Shown here one piece after another: positions 49,930 through 57,476 of a stretch of DNA of 64,000 nt; position 1 is the first letter of the stretch, and every line of letters starts with the position of its first letter. The notes under the pieces were generated by a model. The model was not told the origin of the DNA, ran no database searches, and was given only the letters and a program-made list of their open reading frames with translations. The position numbers and the translations under genes are program-made. This DNA comes from Rebecca billardiae RCC1528 (Eukaryota > Haptophyta), in the NCBI GenBank assembly GCA_965240325.2, contig OZ260671.1, forward strand, positions 1-64,000, given 5' to 3'.

Positions 49930-50322
49930 ATGATTAAGCAGATTACAAAATCTAATAAAAAAGCAACTAAAACAAGTGCTTTAGTGGGTGTAGCACATAT
50001 AAAGTCTACATTTAATAATACTATTGTCACAATAACAAATCTAACTGGTGAAACAGTTTCTTGGTCTTCAGCAGGTGCCTGTGGTTTCAAGGGTGCAAAA
50101 AAAGGCACGCCTTTTGCAGCACAAGTTGCGGCTGAAAAAGCATGTAAGACCGCGTTAGAGTTAGGAATGAAAAAAGCAGCCGTTTTGGTGAACGGACCAG
50201 GCTCAGGCCGCGAAACAGCAATAAGAGCGTTACAAGCTACAGGTTTACAAATTACATTAATTCGTGATATTACGCCTGTACCGCATAATGGTTGTCGACC
50301 ACCTAAAAAGCGAAGAGTATAA
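49930..50322 (+). CDS. rps11: Ribosomal protein S11 (uS11)
   Basis: A 130-residue protein with [19 protein letters not shown], the signature [20 protein letters not shown], and the ending [18 protein letters not shown]. It is on the small-subunit platform. It lies between rps13 and rpoA. Confidence 0.99.
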   Translation: MIKQITKSNKKATKTSALVGVAHIKSTFNNTIVTITNLTGETVSWSSAGACGFKGAKKGTPFAAQVAAEKACKTALELGMKKAAVLVNGPGSGRETAIRALQATGLQITLIRDITPVPHNGCRPPKKRRV

Positions 50323-50357
50323 GGATTTAAATAAGGAAAGGGGATAAATTTATCACT

Positions 50358-51341
50358 ATGATAAAATCTCAGATAGACTCAACGAGCAGCCTGGCCAAAC
50401 TTCATATTGAGTCATTAGAATCTCGATGTGATGGACCCCGATCACTATACGAAAAATTCACGATATACCCATTAGAAAAAAACCAAGGTATTACCATAGG
50501 TAATGCTCTACGACGAGTTTTGCTTTCAGATATTGAAGGAGTAGCATTTACAGCTGTACGTTTTAATAATGTAGATCACGCTTTTGCAACAATAGCTGGA
50601 GTAAGAGAAGATGTTTTAGATATACTATTAAATGTAAAACAAATAGTACTGAAAAGCACCGACGAACTCATAGACAATAAAAGCTTAATAGGTAGATTAA
50701 GTGTCCAAGGCCCAGAAATTATTACATCAAACTTAATAGAATTACCCCCCGGAATCGAAATTGTAGACAAGGAGCAATATATAGCGACTGTATGTGACAA
50801 CGAGAATTTTGAGATGGAGTTTGTAATACAAAAAAACAAAGGGTATAAGTTATCGGACGAAATTGAATTGGAAAAAAGTTTCGATGATTTTATAAGCATT
50901 GACGCTAGATTTACCCCAATAGTAAAGGTAAATTTCGAAATTGAAAAAATACTTATAGAAAAAGGTGAAACTAAAGAAAAAATCAATTTTGACGTATATA
51001 CAAACGGAAGTATCCATCCAGAAGAAGGTTTAAAACGAAGCACTGGACTTTTAACAACAGTATTTGAATCATTAACGACAAAACCAGTCTCAAAAAATGA
51101 AGCAACTGCTGAAGAAGAAGAAAAAGAAGTAGTTGCTGAAATTTTAATTGAAGAGATACCTATTTCTGTCCGAGCATACAATTGCTTAAAAAGAGCACAA
51201 ATCAATACAATAAATGATTTAATTAATTATTCTAGGGAAGAACTTCTTGAAATAAAAAATTTCGGACGAAAGTCTGTAGATGAGGTTATTTTGGCCCTGG
51301 AAAAACGCTTTAATATAAAAATAAGTGACGAAAAAGAATAG
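50358..51341 (+). CDS. rpoA: RNA polymerase subunit alpha (PEP)
   Basis: A 327-residue alpha subunit. The N-terminal domain (about 1-230) has the block GITIGNALRRVLLSDIEGVA for dimerisation. An acidic linker (TAEEEEKEVVAE) joins the C-terminal domain, whose helix-hairpin-helix (RAQINTINDLINYSREELLE, NFGRKSVDEV) binds promoter DNA. Length is normal. In many red-lineage plastids rpl13 follows; here rps9 follows directly after 22 bases. Confidence 0.98.
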   Translation: MIKSQIDSTSSLAKLHIESLESRCDGPRSLYEKFTIYPLEKNQGITIGNALRRVLLSDIEGVAFTAVRFNNVDHAFATIAGVREDVLDILLNVKQIVLKSTDELIDNKSLIGRLSVQGPEIITSNLIELPPGIEIVDKEQYIATVCDNENFEMEFVIQKNKGYKLSDEIELEKSFDDFISIDARFTPIVKVNFEIEKILIEKGETKEKINFDVYTNGSIHPEEGLKRSTGLLTTVFESLTTKPVSKNEATAEEEEKEVVAEILIEEIPISVRAYNCLKRAQINTINDLINYSREELLEIKNFGRKSVDEVILALEKRFNIKISDEKE

Positions 51342-51363
51342 ATATTTATTATAAAAATTACAC

Positions 51364-51759
51364 ATGAGTACTTTTTTATCTGTAGGGCGAAGAAAAAGTT
51401 CTATAGCACAAATACGCCTAGTAAATAATGGGTCAGGAAAGATATCAGTAAACGGGAAAGTTATTGAAGAATATTTTCAATACATTCCAAACTACTTGGA
51501 TGCAGCATTACAACCACTAAAGCTTATTGGTGGGGAAACTAGTTACGATATTGTAATTAAAACAAAAGGTGGAGGCCTTGCTGGTCAATCACAAGCAATT
51601 AAGTTAGGTATAGCCCGAGCTTTATGTACCGTGATACCAGAGAACCAACAATTACTACTTCGATCGTTAAATCTATTAACGCGTGATCCTAGGGTAAAAG
51701 AGAGAAGAAAGTATGGTTTAAAAAAGGCACGTAAGGCACCTCAGTTCTCAAAGCGTTAA
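51364..51759 (+). CDS. rps9: Ribosomal protein S9 (uS9)
   Basis: A 131-residue protein with VGRRKSSIAQIRLVNNGSGK near the N-terminus, GGGLAGQSQAIKLGIARAL in the middle, and the tail LTRDPRVKERRKYGLKKARK ending in SKR that reaches the P site. Confidence 0.98.
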   Translation: MSTFLSVGRRKSSIAQIRLVNNGSGKISVNGKVIEEYFQYIPNYLDAALQPLKLIGGETSYDIVIKTKGGGLAGQSQAIKLGIARALCTVIPENQQLLLRSLNLLTRDPRVKERRKYGLKKARKAPQFSKR

Positions 51760-51808
51760 TTTTTTATACAATATACAAAGCCATTTTTATTTAACAAGAA
51801 CACCTAAA

Positions 51809-52024
51809 ATGAAAAAAGATTTACACCCTACTTGGTACCCTGATGCAAAGGTATATTGTAACGGTGAAATGATAATAGAGATAGGGTCGACAAAGCCTGA
51901 ATTAAATGTCGATGTTTGGTCAGGCAACCACCCTTTTTACACCGGTTCTCAAAAGATTATTGACACAGAAGGTCGAGTAGAAAAATTTAACCGTAAATAT
52001 AACTTAAAAAGTACAGACGAATAA
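51809..52024 (+). CDS. rpl31: Ribosomal protein L31 (bL31)
   Basis: A 71-residue protein: MKKDLHPTWYPDAKVYCNGE at the start and the family block DVWSGNHPFYTGSQKIIDTE. Only one cysteine (C17) remains, so the zinc-binding CxxC form is not present. It lies between rps9 and rps12, a red-lineage order. Confidence 0.96.
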   Translation: MKKDLHPTWYPDAKVYCNGEMIIEIGSTKPELNVDVWSGNHPFYTGSQKIIDTEGRVEKFNRKYNLKSTDE

Positions 52025-52040
52025 ATAAAAGGAATTTTAT

Positions 52041-52415
52041 ATGCCAACAATTCAACAATTGGTAAGAGAAGAACGCCTACTTCAAAAGAAAAAAACAAAA
52101 TCACCTGCATTAAAAGACTGCCCACAAAGACGTGGTGTTTGCACGCGTGTATATACGACGACCCCGAAAAAACCAAACTCAGCGTTGCGTAAAGTAGCCC
52201 GTGTACGTTTAACTTCAGGGTTTGAAGTAACAGCATACATTCCAGGAATAGGACACAATATTCAAGAGCACTCCGTAGTGCTTGTCCGTGGAGGGCGTGT
52301 AAAAGATTTACCTGGTGTAAGATACCACATTGTTCGTGGTTCTTTAGATGTTGGTGGAGTAAAAGATAGAATGCAAAGCCGTTCTAAATTTGGTGCTAAG
52401 AAACCAAAAGATTAA
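52041..52415 (+). CDS. rps12: Ribosomal protein S12 (uS12)
   Basis: A 124-residue decoding-centre protein: [40 protein letters not shown], and the loop [13 protein letters not shown]. It is a single uninterrupted gene, with no trans-splicing or intron as in plants. AAGGAA lies before the ATG. Confidence 0.99.
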   Translation: MPTIQQLVREERLLQKKKTKSPALKDCPQRRGVCTRVYTTTPKKPNSALRKVARVRLTSGFEVTAYIPGIGHNIQEHSVVLVRGGRVKDLPGVRYHIVRGSLDVGGVKDRMQSRSKFGAKKPKD

Positions 52416-52442
52416 TTTATTTTTAATTTGTAAAACTAAAAT

Positions 52443-52913
52443 ATGTCACGACGTTCAAAGTCAACTAAGAGACTAGTTCCTATTGATCCGATATACAATA
52501 GCAGACTAGTAACTATGTTAATCGTTCGAGTTTTAAAAGAAGGGAAAAAATCACTGGCGCAGCGTATTGTTTATAAGGCACTGGAGCATATCGCAACAGC
52601 TACAAATGCAAACCCTCTATTAGTTCTTGAGAAAGCTGTGAGAAATGTAGCACCAGTAGTAGAAGTAAAAGCACGCCGTGTTGGTGGATCGACTTATCAG
52701 GTACCTGTCGAAATAAACCTATTGAGAGGTATAAACTTAGCAGTAAGTTGGATTATTAAAAGTGCTCGTGAGCGATCAGGTAAAGATATGATAAGAAAAT
52801 TAGCAAACGAGTTAATTGATGCATCAAACCAAGCAGGAAACGCTGTTAAGAAGCGTGAACAAACACATCGTATGGCTGAAGCAAATAAGGCTTTCTCACA
52901 CTACAAATACTAA
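52443..52913 (+). CDS. rps7: Ribosomal protein S7 (uS7)
   Basis: A 156-residue protein with [34 protein letters not shown] and the ending [16 protein letters not shown]. It organises the head of the small subunit. It is 27 bases after rps12 and upstream of tufA (the 'str' order with fusA absent). Confidence 0.99.
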   Translation: MSRRSKSTKRLVPIDPIYNSRLVTMLIVRVLKEGKKSLAQRIVYKALEHIATATNANPLLVLEKAVRNVAPVVEVKARRVGGSTYQVPVEINLLRGINLAVSWIIKSARERSGKDMIRKLANELIDASNQAGNAVKKREQTHRMAEANKAFSHYKY

Positions 52914-52983
52914 ACTTAAAAAATTATCAAACCGCTAAAAGTAAAAAAAACAAAACATAAAAAATAAGGAAGGGAAAAAAAAA

Positions 52984-54213
52984 ATGGCACGTGAAAAATT
53001 TGAGCGTACGAAACCACACGTAAACATTGGTACTATTGGTCACGTAGACCATGGTAAGACTACATTAACAGCAGCAATTTCAGCAACTTTAGCAATTAAC
53101 TCAAGTAAAGAGGCTAAACGTTTTGATGAAATTGACTCAGCACCAGAAGAGCGTGCTCGCGGAATTACAATTAACACATCTCACATTGAGTACGAAACAG
53201 AAACTCGTCACTATGCCCACGTGGACTGTCCAGGACACGCGGATTACGTAAAAAATATGATTACAGGTGCTGCACAAATGGATGGAGCAATTCTTGTAAT
53301 CTCAGCGGCGGATGGTCCAATGCCACAAACCCGTGAGCACATCCTACTAGCAAAACAAGTTGGTGTACCAAACCTAGTAGTTTTCTTAAATAAAGCAGAC
53401 CAAGTAGATGACGAAGAACTACTAGAACTAGTAGAACTAGAAGCACGTGAACTACTTTCAAACTATGATTTCCCTGGTGATGATCTACCATTTGTCTCTG
53501 GATCAGCTTTCTTAGCTTTAGAAGCGTTAAAAGAAAGTGGACCTATTGAGCGTGGTAAAAACGAGTGGGTAGACAAGATCTTCGCCCTTATGGATGCTGT
53601 AGATGACTACATCCCTGAGCCAGAGCGTGACGTAGATAAAACATTCTTAATGGCAGTAGAGGACGTGTTCTCGATTACAGGGCGTGGTACTGTAGCAACA
53701 GGTCGTATTGAAAGGGGTATTGTTAAAGTAGGAGATACAATCGAAATTGTAGGAATTACAGATACAACTAGTACAACAGTTACGGGCGTTGAAATGTTCC
53801 AAAAAACTCTAGAAGAAGGAATGGCTGGAGATAACGTAGGTATTCTACTGCGTGGTGTACAAAAAGACCAAATCCAACGTGGTATGGTACTTTCAAAGCC
53901 AGGTTCAATCACACCTCACACGAAGTTTGAAGCTGAAGTTTATGTACTTAAAAAAGAAGAAGGCGGACGTCACACACCATTCTTCTCGGGCTACCGACCT
54001 CAATTCTATGTTCGTACTACAGACGTTACAGGAACAATTGAAAAGTTCGAAGGCGATGATGGAAGCGAAGCAGAAATGGTAATGCCAGGTGACCGTATTA
54101 AAATGATTGCTCAGCTAATCAACCCAATCGCTATTGAGCAAGGAATGCGATTCGCTATCCGTGAAGGAGGTCGTACTGTAGGTGCAGGTGTTGTAGCAAA
54201 AATTATTGAATAA
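52984..54213 (+). CDS. tufA: Translation elongation factor Tu
   Basis: The 409-residue GTPase delivers aminoacyl-tRNA to the ribosome. G1 is GHVDHGKT at residues 19-26, followed by DCPGHADY (G3) and [10 protein letters not shown] (G4). The C-terminal domain includes [15 protein letters not shown] strong ribosome-binding run (AAGGAAGGG) lies upstream. Leucine codons are largely CTA, marking high expression. Elongation factor Ts (tsf) is not seen near rps2. Confidence 0.99.
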   Translation: MAREKFERTKPHVNIGTIGHVDHGKTTLTAAISATLAINSSKEAKRFDEIDSAPEERARGITINTSHIEYETETRHYAHVDCPGHADYVKNMITGAAQMDGAILVISAADGPMPQTREHILLAKQVGVPNLVVFLNKADQVDDEELLELVELEARELLSNYDFPGDDLPFVSGSAFLALEALKESGPIERGKNEWVDKIFALMDAVDDYIPEPERDVDKTFLMAVEDVFSITGRGTVATGRIERGIVKVGDTIEIVGITDTTSTTVTGVEMFQKTLEEGMAGDNVGILLRGVQKDQIQRGMVLSKPGSITPHTKFEAEVYVLKKEEGGRHTPFFSGYRPQFYVRTTDVTGTIEKFEGDDGSEAEMVMPGDRIKMIAQLINPIAIEQGMRFAIREGGRTVGAGVVAKIIE

Positions 54214-54218
54214 AAAAA

Positions 54219-54521
54219 ATGAAAATACGTTTACAAATAAAAGCATACGATTACAAATTGCTAACACAAGTATGTGAAAAGATTTGTTCAATTGTTCAAT
54301 TAACAAATGCGACATTAAAGGGCCCAGTACCTTTACCAACGAGAAGAAGAATATATTGTGTTTTACGTTCTCCTCACGTGAATAAAGATGCAAGGGAGCA
54401 TTTCGAGATACGTACTTATAAGCGTCTAATCGATATCCAGAATTCATCTTTACAGACAATTGATAGTTTAAAACAACTGAACTTACCGGCAGGTATAGAC
54501 TTATGTGTAAACTTTATTTAG
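54219..54521 (+). CDS. rps10: Ribosomal protein S10 (uS10)
   Basis: A 100-residue protein: MKIRLQIKAYDYKLLTQVCE, GPVPLPTRRRIYCVLRSPHV, and the ending AGIDLCVNFI. It starts five bases after the tufA stop. The tufA-rps10 pair is typical of the red lineage. Confidence 0.98.
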   Translation: MKIRLQIKAYDYKLLTQVCEKICSIVQLTNATLKGPVPLPTRRRIYCVLRSPHVNKDAREHFEIRTYKRLIDIQNSSLQTIDSLKQLNLPAGIDLCVNFI

Positions 54522-54542
54522 AAAAATTAATAGAGTCTAAAA

Positions 54543-54893
54543 ATGAGTAAAGAGATAAAGCTGGTTGAAGATAAATACTTAACCAAAAACAGTAAACTAA
54601 AATGTCCGGAGATAGGAGATATTCTTCGAGTATCTGTACAAATACGTGAAGGGCAAAAAGAACGTATCCAAAAAGTACAAGGGGTAGTAATTGCAACAAA
54701 TAACGGAGGAATCCGAAAAACTTTTACACTCCGTAGCTTTCTACAAACAGGTGGGATAGAGCGTATTTATGCTCTAAATTCACCTAGTTTAAAAGAGATT
54801 GAAACTATAAAACAATCAAAGGTAAGACGTTCAAAATTATACTATCTTCGTGATAGATCAGGTAAATCAACGCGATTACCGAGCCGTATTTAA
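54543..54893 (+). CDS. rpl19: Ribosomal protein L19 (bL19)
   Basis: A 116-residue protein with the L19 blocks IGDILRVSVQIREGQKERIQ, KVQGVVIATNNGGIRKTFTL and the ending KVRRSKLYYLRDRSGKSTR. It is at the intersubunit bridge. It ends the rps6-to-rpl19 run and a strong terminator follows. Confidence 0.96.
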   Translation: MSKEIKLVEDKYLTKNSKLKCPEIGDILRVSVQIREGQKERIQKVQGVVIATNNGGIRKTFTLRSFLQTGGIERIYALNSPSLKEIETIKQSKVRRSKLYYLRDRSGKSTRLPSRI

Positions 54894-54903
54894 AACACGG
54901 ACG

Positions 54904-54936
54904 AATGAATGGGATATTCTATCCCATTCATTTTTT
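54904..54936 (+). terminator. Terminator of the rps6-rpl19 cluster
   Basis: AATGAATGGGATA (54904-54916) and TATCCCATTCATT (54920-54932) form a perfect 13-bp stem with a 3-base loop and a T run. It begins 11 bases after the rpl19 stop. Confidence 0.9.
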
Positions 54937-54964
54937 AGAAATAATATGCTATTATCATTGATAT

Positions 54965-55049
54965 GCATCTGTAGCTAAGTGGCCGAAGGCATCGGACTCA
55001 TAATCCGCTTCTCAACGAGACATCGCTGGTTCAAATCCAGCCGGATGCA
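54965..55049 (+). tRNA. trnI-CAU: tRNA-Ile (CAU, lysidine type) with an extra-long variable arm
   Basis: GCATCTG pairs with CGGATGC and the discriminator is A, the acceptor usual for plastid tRNA-Ile(CAU). The anticodon loop CTCATAA gives CAU, to be modified to lysidine and read AUA. The T arm GCTGG/CCAGC has loop TTCAAAT. The variable region is 17 nt and folds into a 4-bp stem (TCTC/GAGA) with a 3-base loop. Isoleucine tRNAs normally have a 4-5 nt variable loop. The closed end and acceptor argue against an initiator. A leucine or serine tRNA with a changed anticodon is a less likely alternative. Confidence 0.8.
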
Positions 55050-55054
55050 GTTTT

Positions 55055-55085
55055 AGGAGAATGAATGTTTAGCATTTATTCTCCT
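55055..55085. terminator. Hairpin shared by trnI and the rpoZ 3' end
   Basis: AGGAGAATGAATG (55055-55067) and CATTTATTCTCCT (55073-55085) form a 13-bp stem with one G-U pair and a 5-base loop. It lies between convergent trnI and rpoZ and includes the rpoZ stop codon. There is no T run; it may define both 3' ends. Confidence 0.6.
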
Positions 55086-55273
55086 TGATTAAAACTCTCT
55101 TCAAAAATATCATTCACAGATTGAACAATAATATTTTCTTTTGAAGAAGTAGATGAAAGATCTTCAATGCTTTTTTTACGTTTCGCTAAAAAAGCTATTT
55201 GTAACGTAACAACATATCGATTTTCCGATTGATCAAGTAGATATTCTACTTTTTCAAGTAAAGGATTAGACAT
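55076..55273 (-). CDS. rpoZ: RNA polymerase omega subunit (Ycf61)
   Basis: A 65-residue protein: MSNPLLEKVEYLLDQSENRY, then VVTLQIAFLAKRKKSIEDL. The NRYVVTLQIAFLAKRKK stretch matches the omega signature (NRY-x-x-x-x-x-x-A-x-x-A-K-R). Omega clamps the beta' subunit. This completes the plastid polymerase set in this window: alpha, beta, beta', beta'' and omega. Retention of ycf61 is patchy in red-lineage plastids. It lies 17 bases after ycf4 on the same strand. Confidence 0.85.
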   Translation of the reverse strand: MSNPLLEKVEYLLDQSENRYVVTLQIAFLAKRKKSIEDLSSTSSKENIIVQSVNDIFEESFNQGE

Positions 55274-55290
55274 AAGAAGTTACCGCGGCA

Positions 55291-55854
55291 CTACATACCG
55301 TCTAAATAAACATTCAAAAATTTAGCAAGGTTTGCAGCTCTTTCTTCAATTTCTTTAATTGTAGGGTTTGGAGCTAATTCAGTTAATGGAATTTCACGTT
55401 TGTCCTTTAAACAAAGAAAGATTGAAGGTATTGAATTAAAAGATTCTGTAGATTTCAATCTAATAGATTCAACCTCAGTAATTGGATAGACAAGTTTTAT
55501 CTCTCTATTACGACCAATAAAACCTTTACGAAAAATTGTGATAGTACCTTTTTGCCTATCATACGAATTTGACCCGCTGCCAACGTCTAAAAAGATAGTA
55601 AGCCAGATGAATAGACTAACTGTTATACCTAACGTACCATAAAAGAGTAGTGTAATACCCTGTGGCAGAAAAAATAGCCCAGTTAAGTCAGAGAAAGGGA
55701 TGAAGTTGATTTTAAAATAGCTTGACAAACCTGCTAAAAAAAATGCGAGCCCTCCGCTAAGTAAAACTGTAGCAAAGAGAAAATTACTAATACGGCGCGA
55801 GCCTAGTATGTATTCATACTTTACAGCATCTTCAGCATTTAAACTGTCAGACAT
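55291..55854 (-). CDS. ycf4: Photosystem I assembly protein Ycf4
   Basis: A 187-residue protein with two N-terminal membrane helices (about 25-45 and 60-85) and a stromal domain. The block LLSGGLAFFLAGLSSYF and FFLPQGITLLFYG are characteristic of Ycf4. Ycf4 acts as a scaffold in PSI assembly with Ycf3. Length is normal. Confidence 0.97.
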   Translation of the reverse strand: MSDSLNAEDAVKYEYILGSRRISNFLFATVLLSGGLAFFLAGLSSYFKINFIPFSDLTGLFFLPQGITLLFYGTLGITVSLFIWLTIFLDVGSGSNSYDRQKGTITIFRKGFIGRNREIKLVYPITEVESIRLKSTESFNSIPSIFLCLKDKREIPLTELAPNPTIKEIEERAANLAKFLNVYLDGM

Positions 55855-55899
55855 TTATAAATTTCTAATTTAATATAATTTAACTAAGTAATAAACTTA

Positions 55900-55995
55900 T
55901 TAGATAAGTTTAATACTTCTAAGGGCATAGTAAATACCTGTAACGATGATAGCAAGACCTGTTAATAAGAAAAGATATGTAATAAAAGTACTCAT
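55900..55995 (-). CDS. petL: Cytochrome b6f complex subunit VI (PetL)
   Basis: A 31-residue single-helix protein: MSTFITYLFLLTGLAIIVTG, then IYYALRSIKLI. The S-x-x-x-SY/TY start and the LR-x-IKLI ending match PetL of the red lineage. With petM, petN and petG this gives all four small b6f subunits in the window. Confidence 0.85.
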   Translation of the reverse strand: MSTFITYLFLLTGLAIIVTGIYYALRSIKLI

Positions 55996-56082
55996 AGTTA
56001 AATTCTTTAAGTTTATAATAGACTGAGACCTATATTCAGTGTAAGGCCTCAGTATTTAAAAATCGGGCTGGTGGGCTCTATA

Positions 56083-56175
56083 TTACGAATAGAGAGCTCG
56101 TCCGAGGCGTATCGCTAGGATCATCCCAACTAATGCGATACCTAAAGCGATAAAAATTTGGCTTTCTGTAATCAT
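56083..56175 (-). CDS. psaM: Photosystem I subunit XII (PsaM)
   Basis: A 30-residue single-helix protein: MITESQIFIALGIALVGMIL, then AIRLGRALYS. The Q-IF-x-AL-x-x-AL...LA-x-RLG-x-x-LY pattern is that of PsaM, which stabilises trimer contacts in PSI. A GGAAGG ribosome-binding site precedes the ATG. Confidence 0.9.
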   Translation of the reverse strand: MITESQIFIALGIALVGMILAIRLGRALYS

Positions 56176-56253
56176 ACCTTCCTCTAAATCAAGTATTTAA
56201 AAATAAGAAGATTTTCTCTTTATTATAAGTTTAGTGCTACGTGTAAAGGTTGT

Positions 56254-56394
56254 TTATCTAAACCCAACTGCAGCTTGCCATACGAACGCTAATGCAAGAA
56301 ATAGAACAGGGATTACCGGTAAAACGTCAACAATAGGCTTAAATACAGCATAAGCTTCAGGTAATCGAGCAATTAATAATAAACTATTTTCCAT
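56254..56394 (-). CDS. psbK: Photosystem II protein PsbK
   Basis: A 46-residue protein with a short leader: [20 protein letters not shown], then [20 protein letters not shown] and AAVGFR. The LPEAYA-x-F-x-PIVDV-PVIPV core is diagnostic; the mature protein begins near K19. It heads a minus-strand group psbK-psaM-petL-ycf4-rpoZ and is divergent from psbZ. Confidence 0.98.
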   Translation of the reverse strand: MENSLLLIARLPEAYAVFKPIVDVLPVIPVLFLALAFVWQAAVGFR

Positions 56395-56586
56395 AATTGA
56401 TTGTTAATCCTTTATACAACAAACTGTATTTAAGTATATAACAAAAATAGTGATATTTACTAAATCGTTTGGTAATAATTTATGTTTCAATTGATCTATT
56501 GTGTTTAATTATTTAATTTTAAAATATGCTATAATTCGTTATAACAATCCATAGAATATAATTTTGAACATATTAAGCCTTTAAAT

Positions 56587-56772
56587 ATGATTGCCGCTAT
56601 ACAATTATCAACAAGCATATTAATTTTAGTTTCATTTGTTTTAGTTGTTGGAGTTCCTGTTGTACTTGCAACACCTGGCCAATGGGAAACTTCAAAAGGT
56701 ACTGTTTTTCAAGGTACTGCTTTATGGGCTTTACTAGTTATACTTACAAGTTTTCTAAATTCACAAGCATAA
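56587..56772 (+). CDS. psbZ: Photosystem II protein PsbZ (Ycf9)
   Basis: A 61-residue protein with two membrane helices. The blocks LVVGVPVVLATPGQW and WALLVILTSFLN are diagnostic. PsbZ stabilises PSII-antenna contacts. It is divergent from psbK with 192 bases between, which must hold both promoters. Confidence 0.97.
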   Translation: MIAAIQLSTSILILVSFVLVVGVPVVLATPGQWETSKGTVFQGTALWALLVILTSFLNSQA

Positions 56773-56875
56773 AAAGCACATTTTTTAAGTGAGGAGTAAA
56801 GAAAATTCTCACTTAAAGAAAAAATCTTTATTTATTTTATTTTTTATGTTAATATATTAATTAAATAAAACCAAT

Positions 56876-56949
56876 GGGTTTGTAGTTCAATTGGTTAGAG
56901 CACCGCCCTGTCACGGCGGAAGTTGCGGGTTCGAGTCCCGTCAGACCCG
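56876..56949 (+). tRNA. trnD-GUC: tRNA-Asp (GUC)
   Basis: GGGTTTG pairs with CAGACCC (one G-U), CCGCC/GGCGG forms the anticodon stem, and the loop CTGTCAC gives GUC. The T loop is TTCGAGT; the discriminator is G. Confidence 0.96.
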
Positions 56950-56983
56950 TATAAGTATTAAAATAAAGATAAAAAAGAAATAA

Positions 56984-57367
56984 ATGATAAATATAAACTT
57001 CGGTTCTAATTTTATTCTTGGTTGTTTTGTGAGTGTAATAGGTATTGCATTATATTCAGTAAGATTCTTAAACCCTAAAGTATCGGAAGAAAAGGATATA
57101 TTTTTCTCAACACTTTTTTTGTTATACAGTGGAATTATTATAATTCATGGCTGGAGGCTAGATCCTATCTTATTTTTTTCGCAGATATTAATAGTTTTCT
57201 TATCAATAAGTTTTTTTAGTGAGAACCTGAGCCTACGCATTCAATTATTAAAACAAAAGAAAAGAAAGGTTATTAAAGCTCAGTATAAGAAAAAGCCAGT
57301 ACCAATTTATGATTATAGCGAAGAAGACGAAGACGACCCAAACGACATTTTTAAGATCTTTAGTTAA
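56984..57367 (+). CDS. ycf66: Ycf66 membrane protein
   Basis: A 127-residue protein with three N-terminal hydrophobic helices (about 8-27, 41-55 and 62-80) and a basic then acidic C-terminal tail (YDYSEEDEDDPNDIFKI). The HGWRLDPILFFSQILIVF segment matches the Ycf66 family, found in cyanobacteria and some plastids. Its function is unknown. It lies between trnD and clpC. Confidence 0.85.
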   Translation: MININFGSNFILGCFVSVIGIALYSVRFLNPKVSEEKDIFFSTLFLLYSGIIIIHGWRLDPILFFSQILIVFLSISFFSENLSLRIQLLKQKKRKVIKAQYKKKPVPIYDYSEEDEDDPNDIFKIFS

Positions 57368-57476
57368 GCTTAAAAATGAGAATTACCCTTTGCTTAAGGA
57401 ATTAATCAGTCATAATAAAATTATGATAAAATACTCTCATCAAAGAAAAATCTAGAAGAAAGTGAGTATTTAATCT

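Noticed and set aside
50576-51205. 209-codon ORF antisense to rpoA
   Set aside because: Long, but entirely opposite a conserved alpha subunit; serine-rich composition is what the reverse of A-rich rpoA codons gives.
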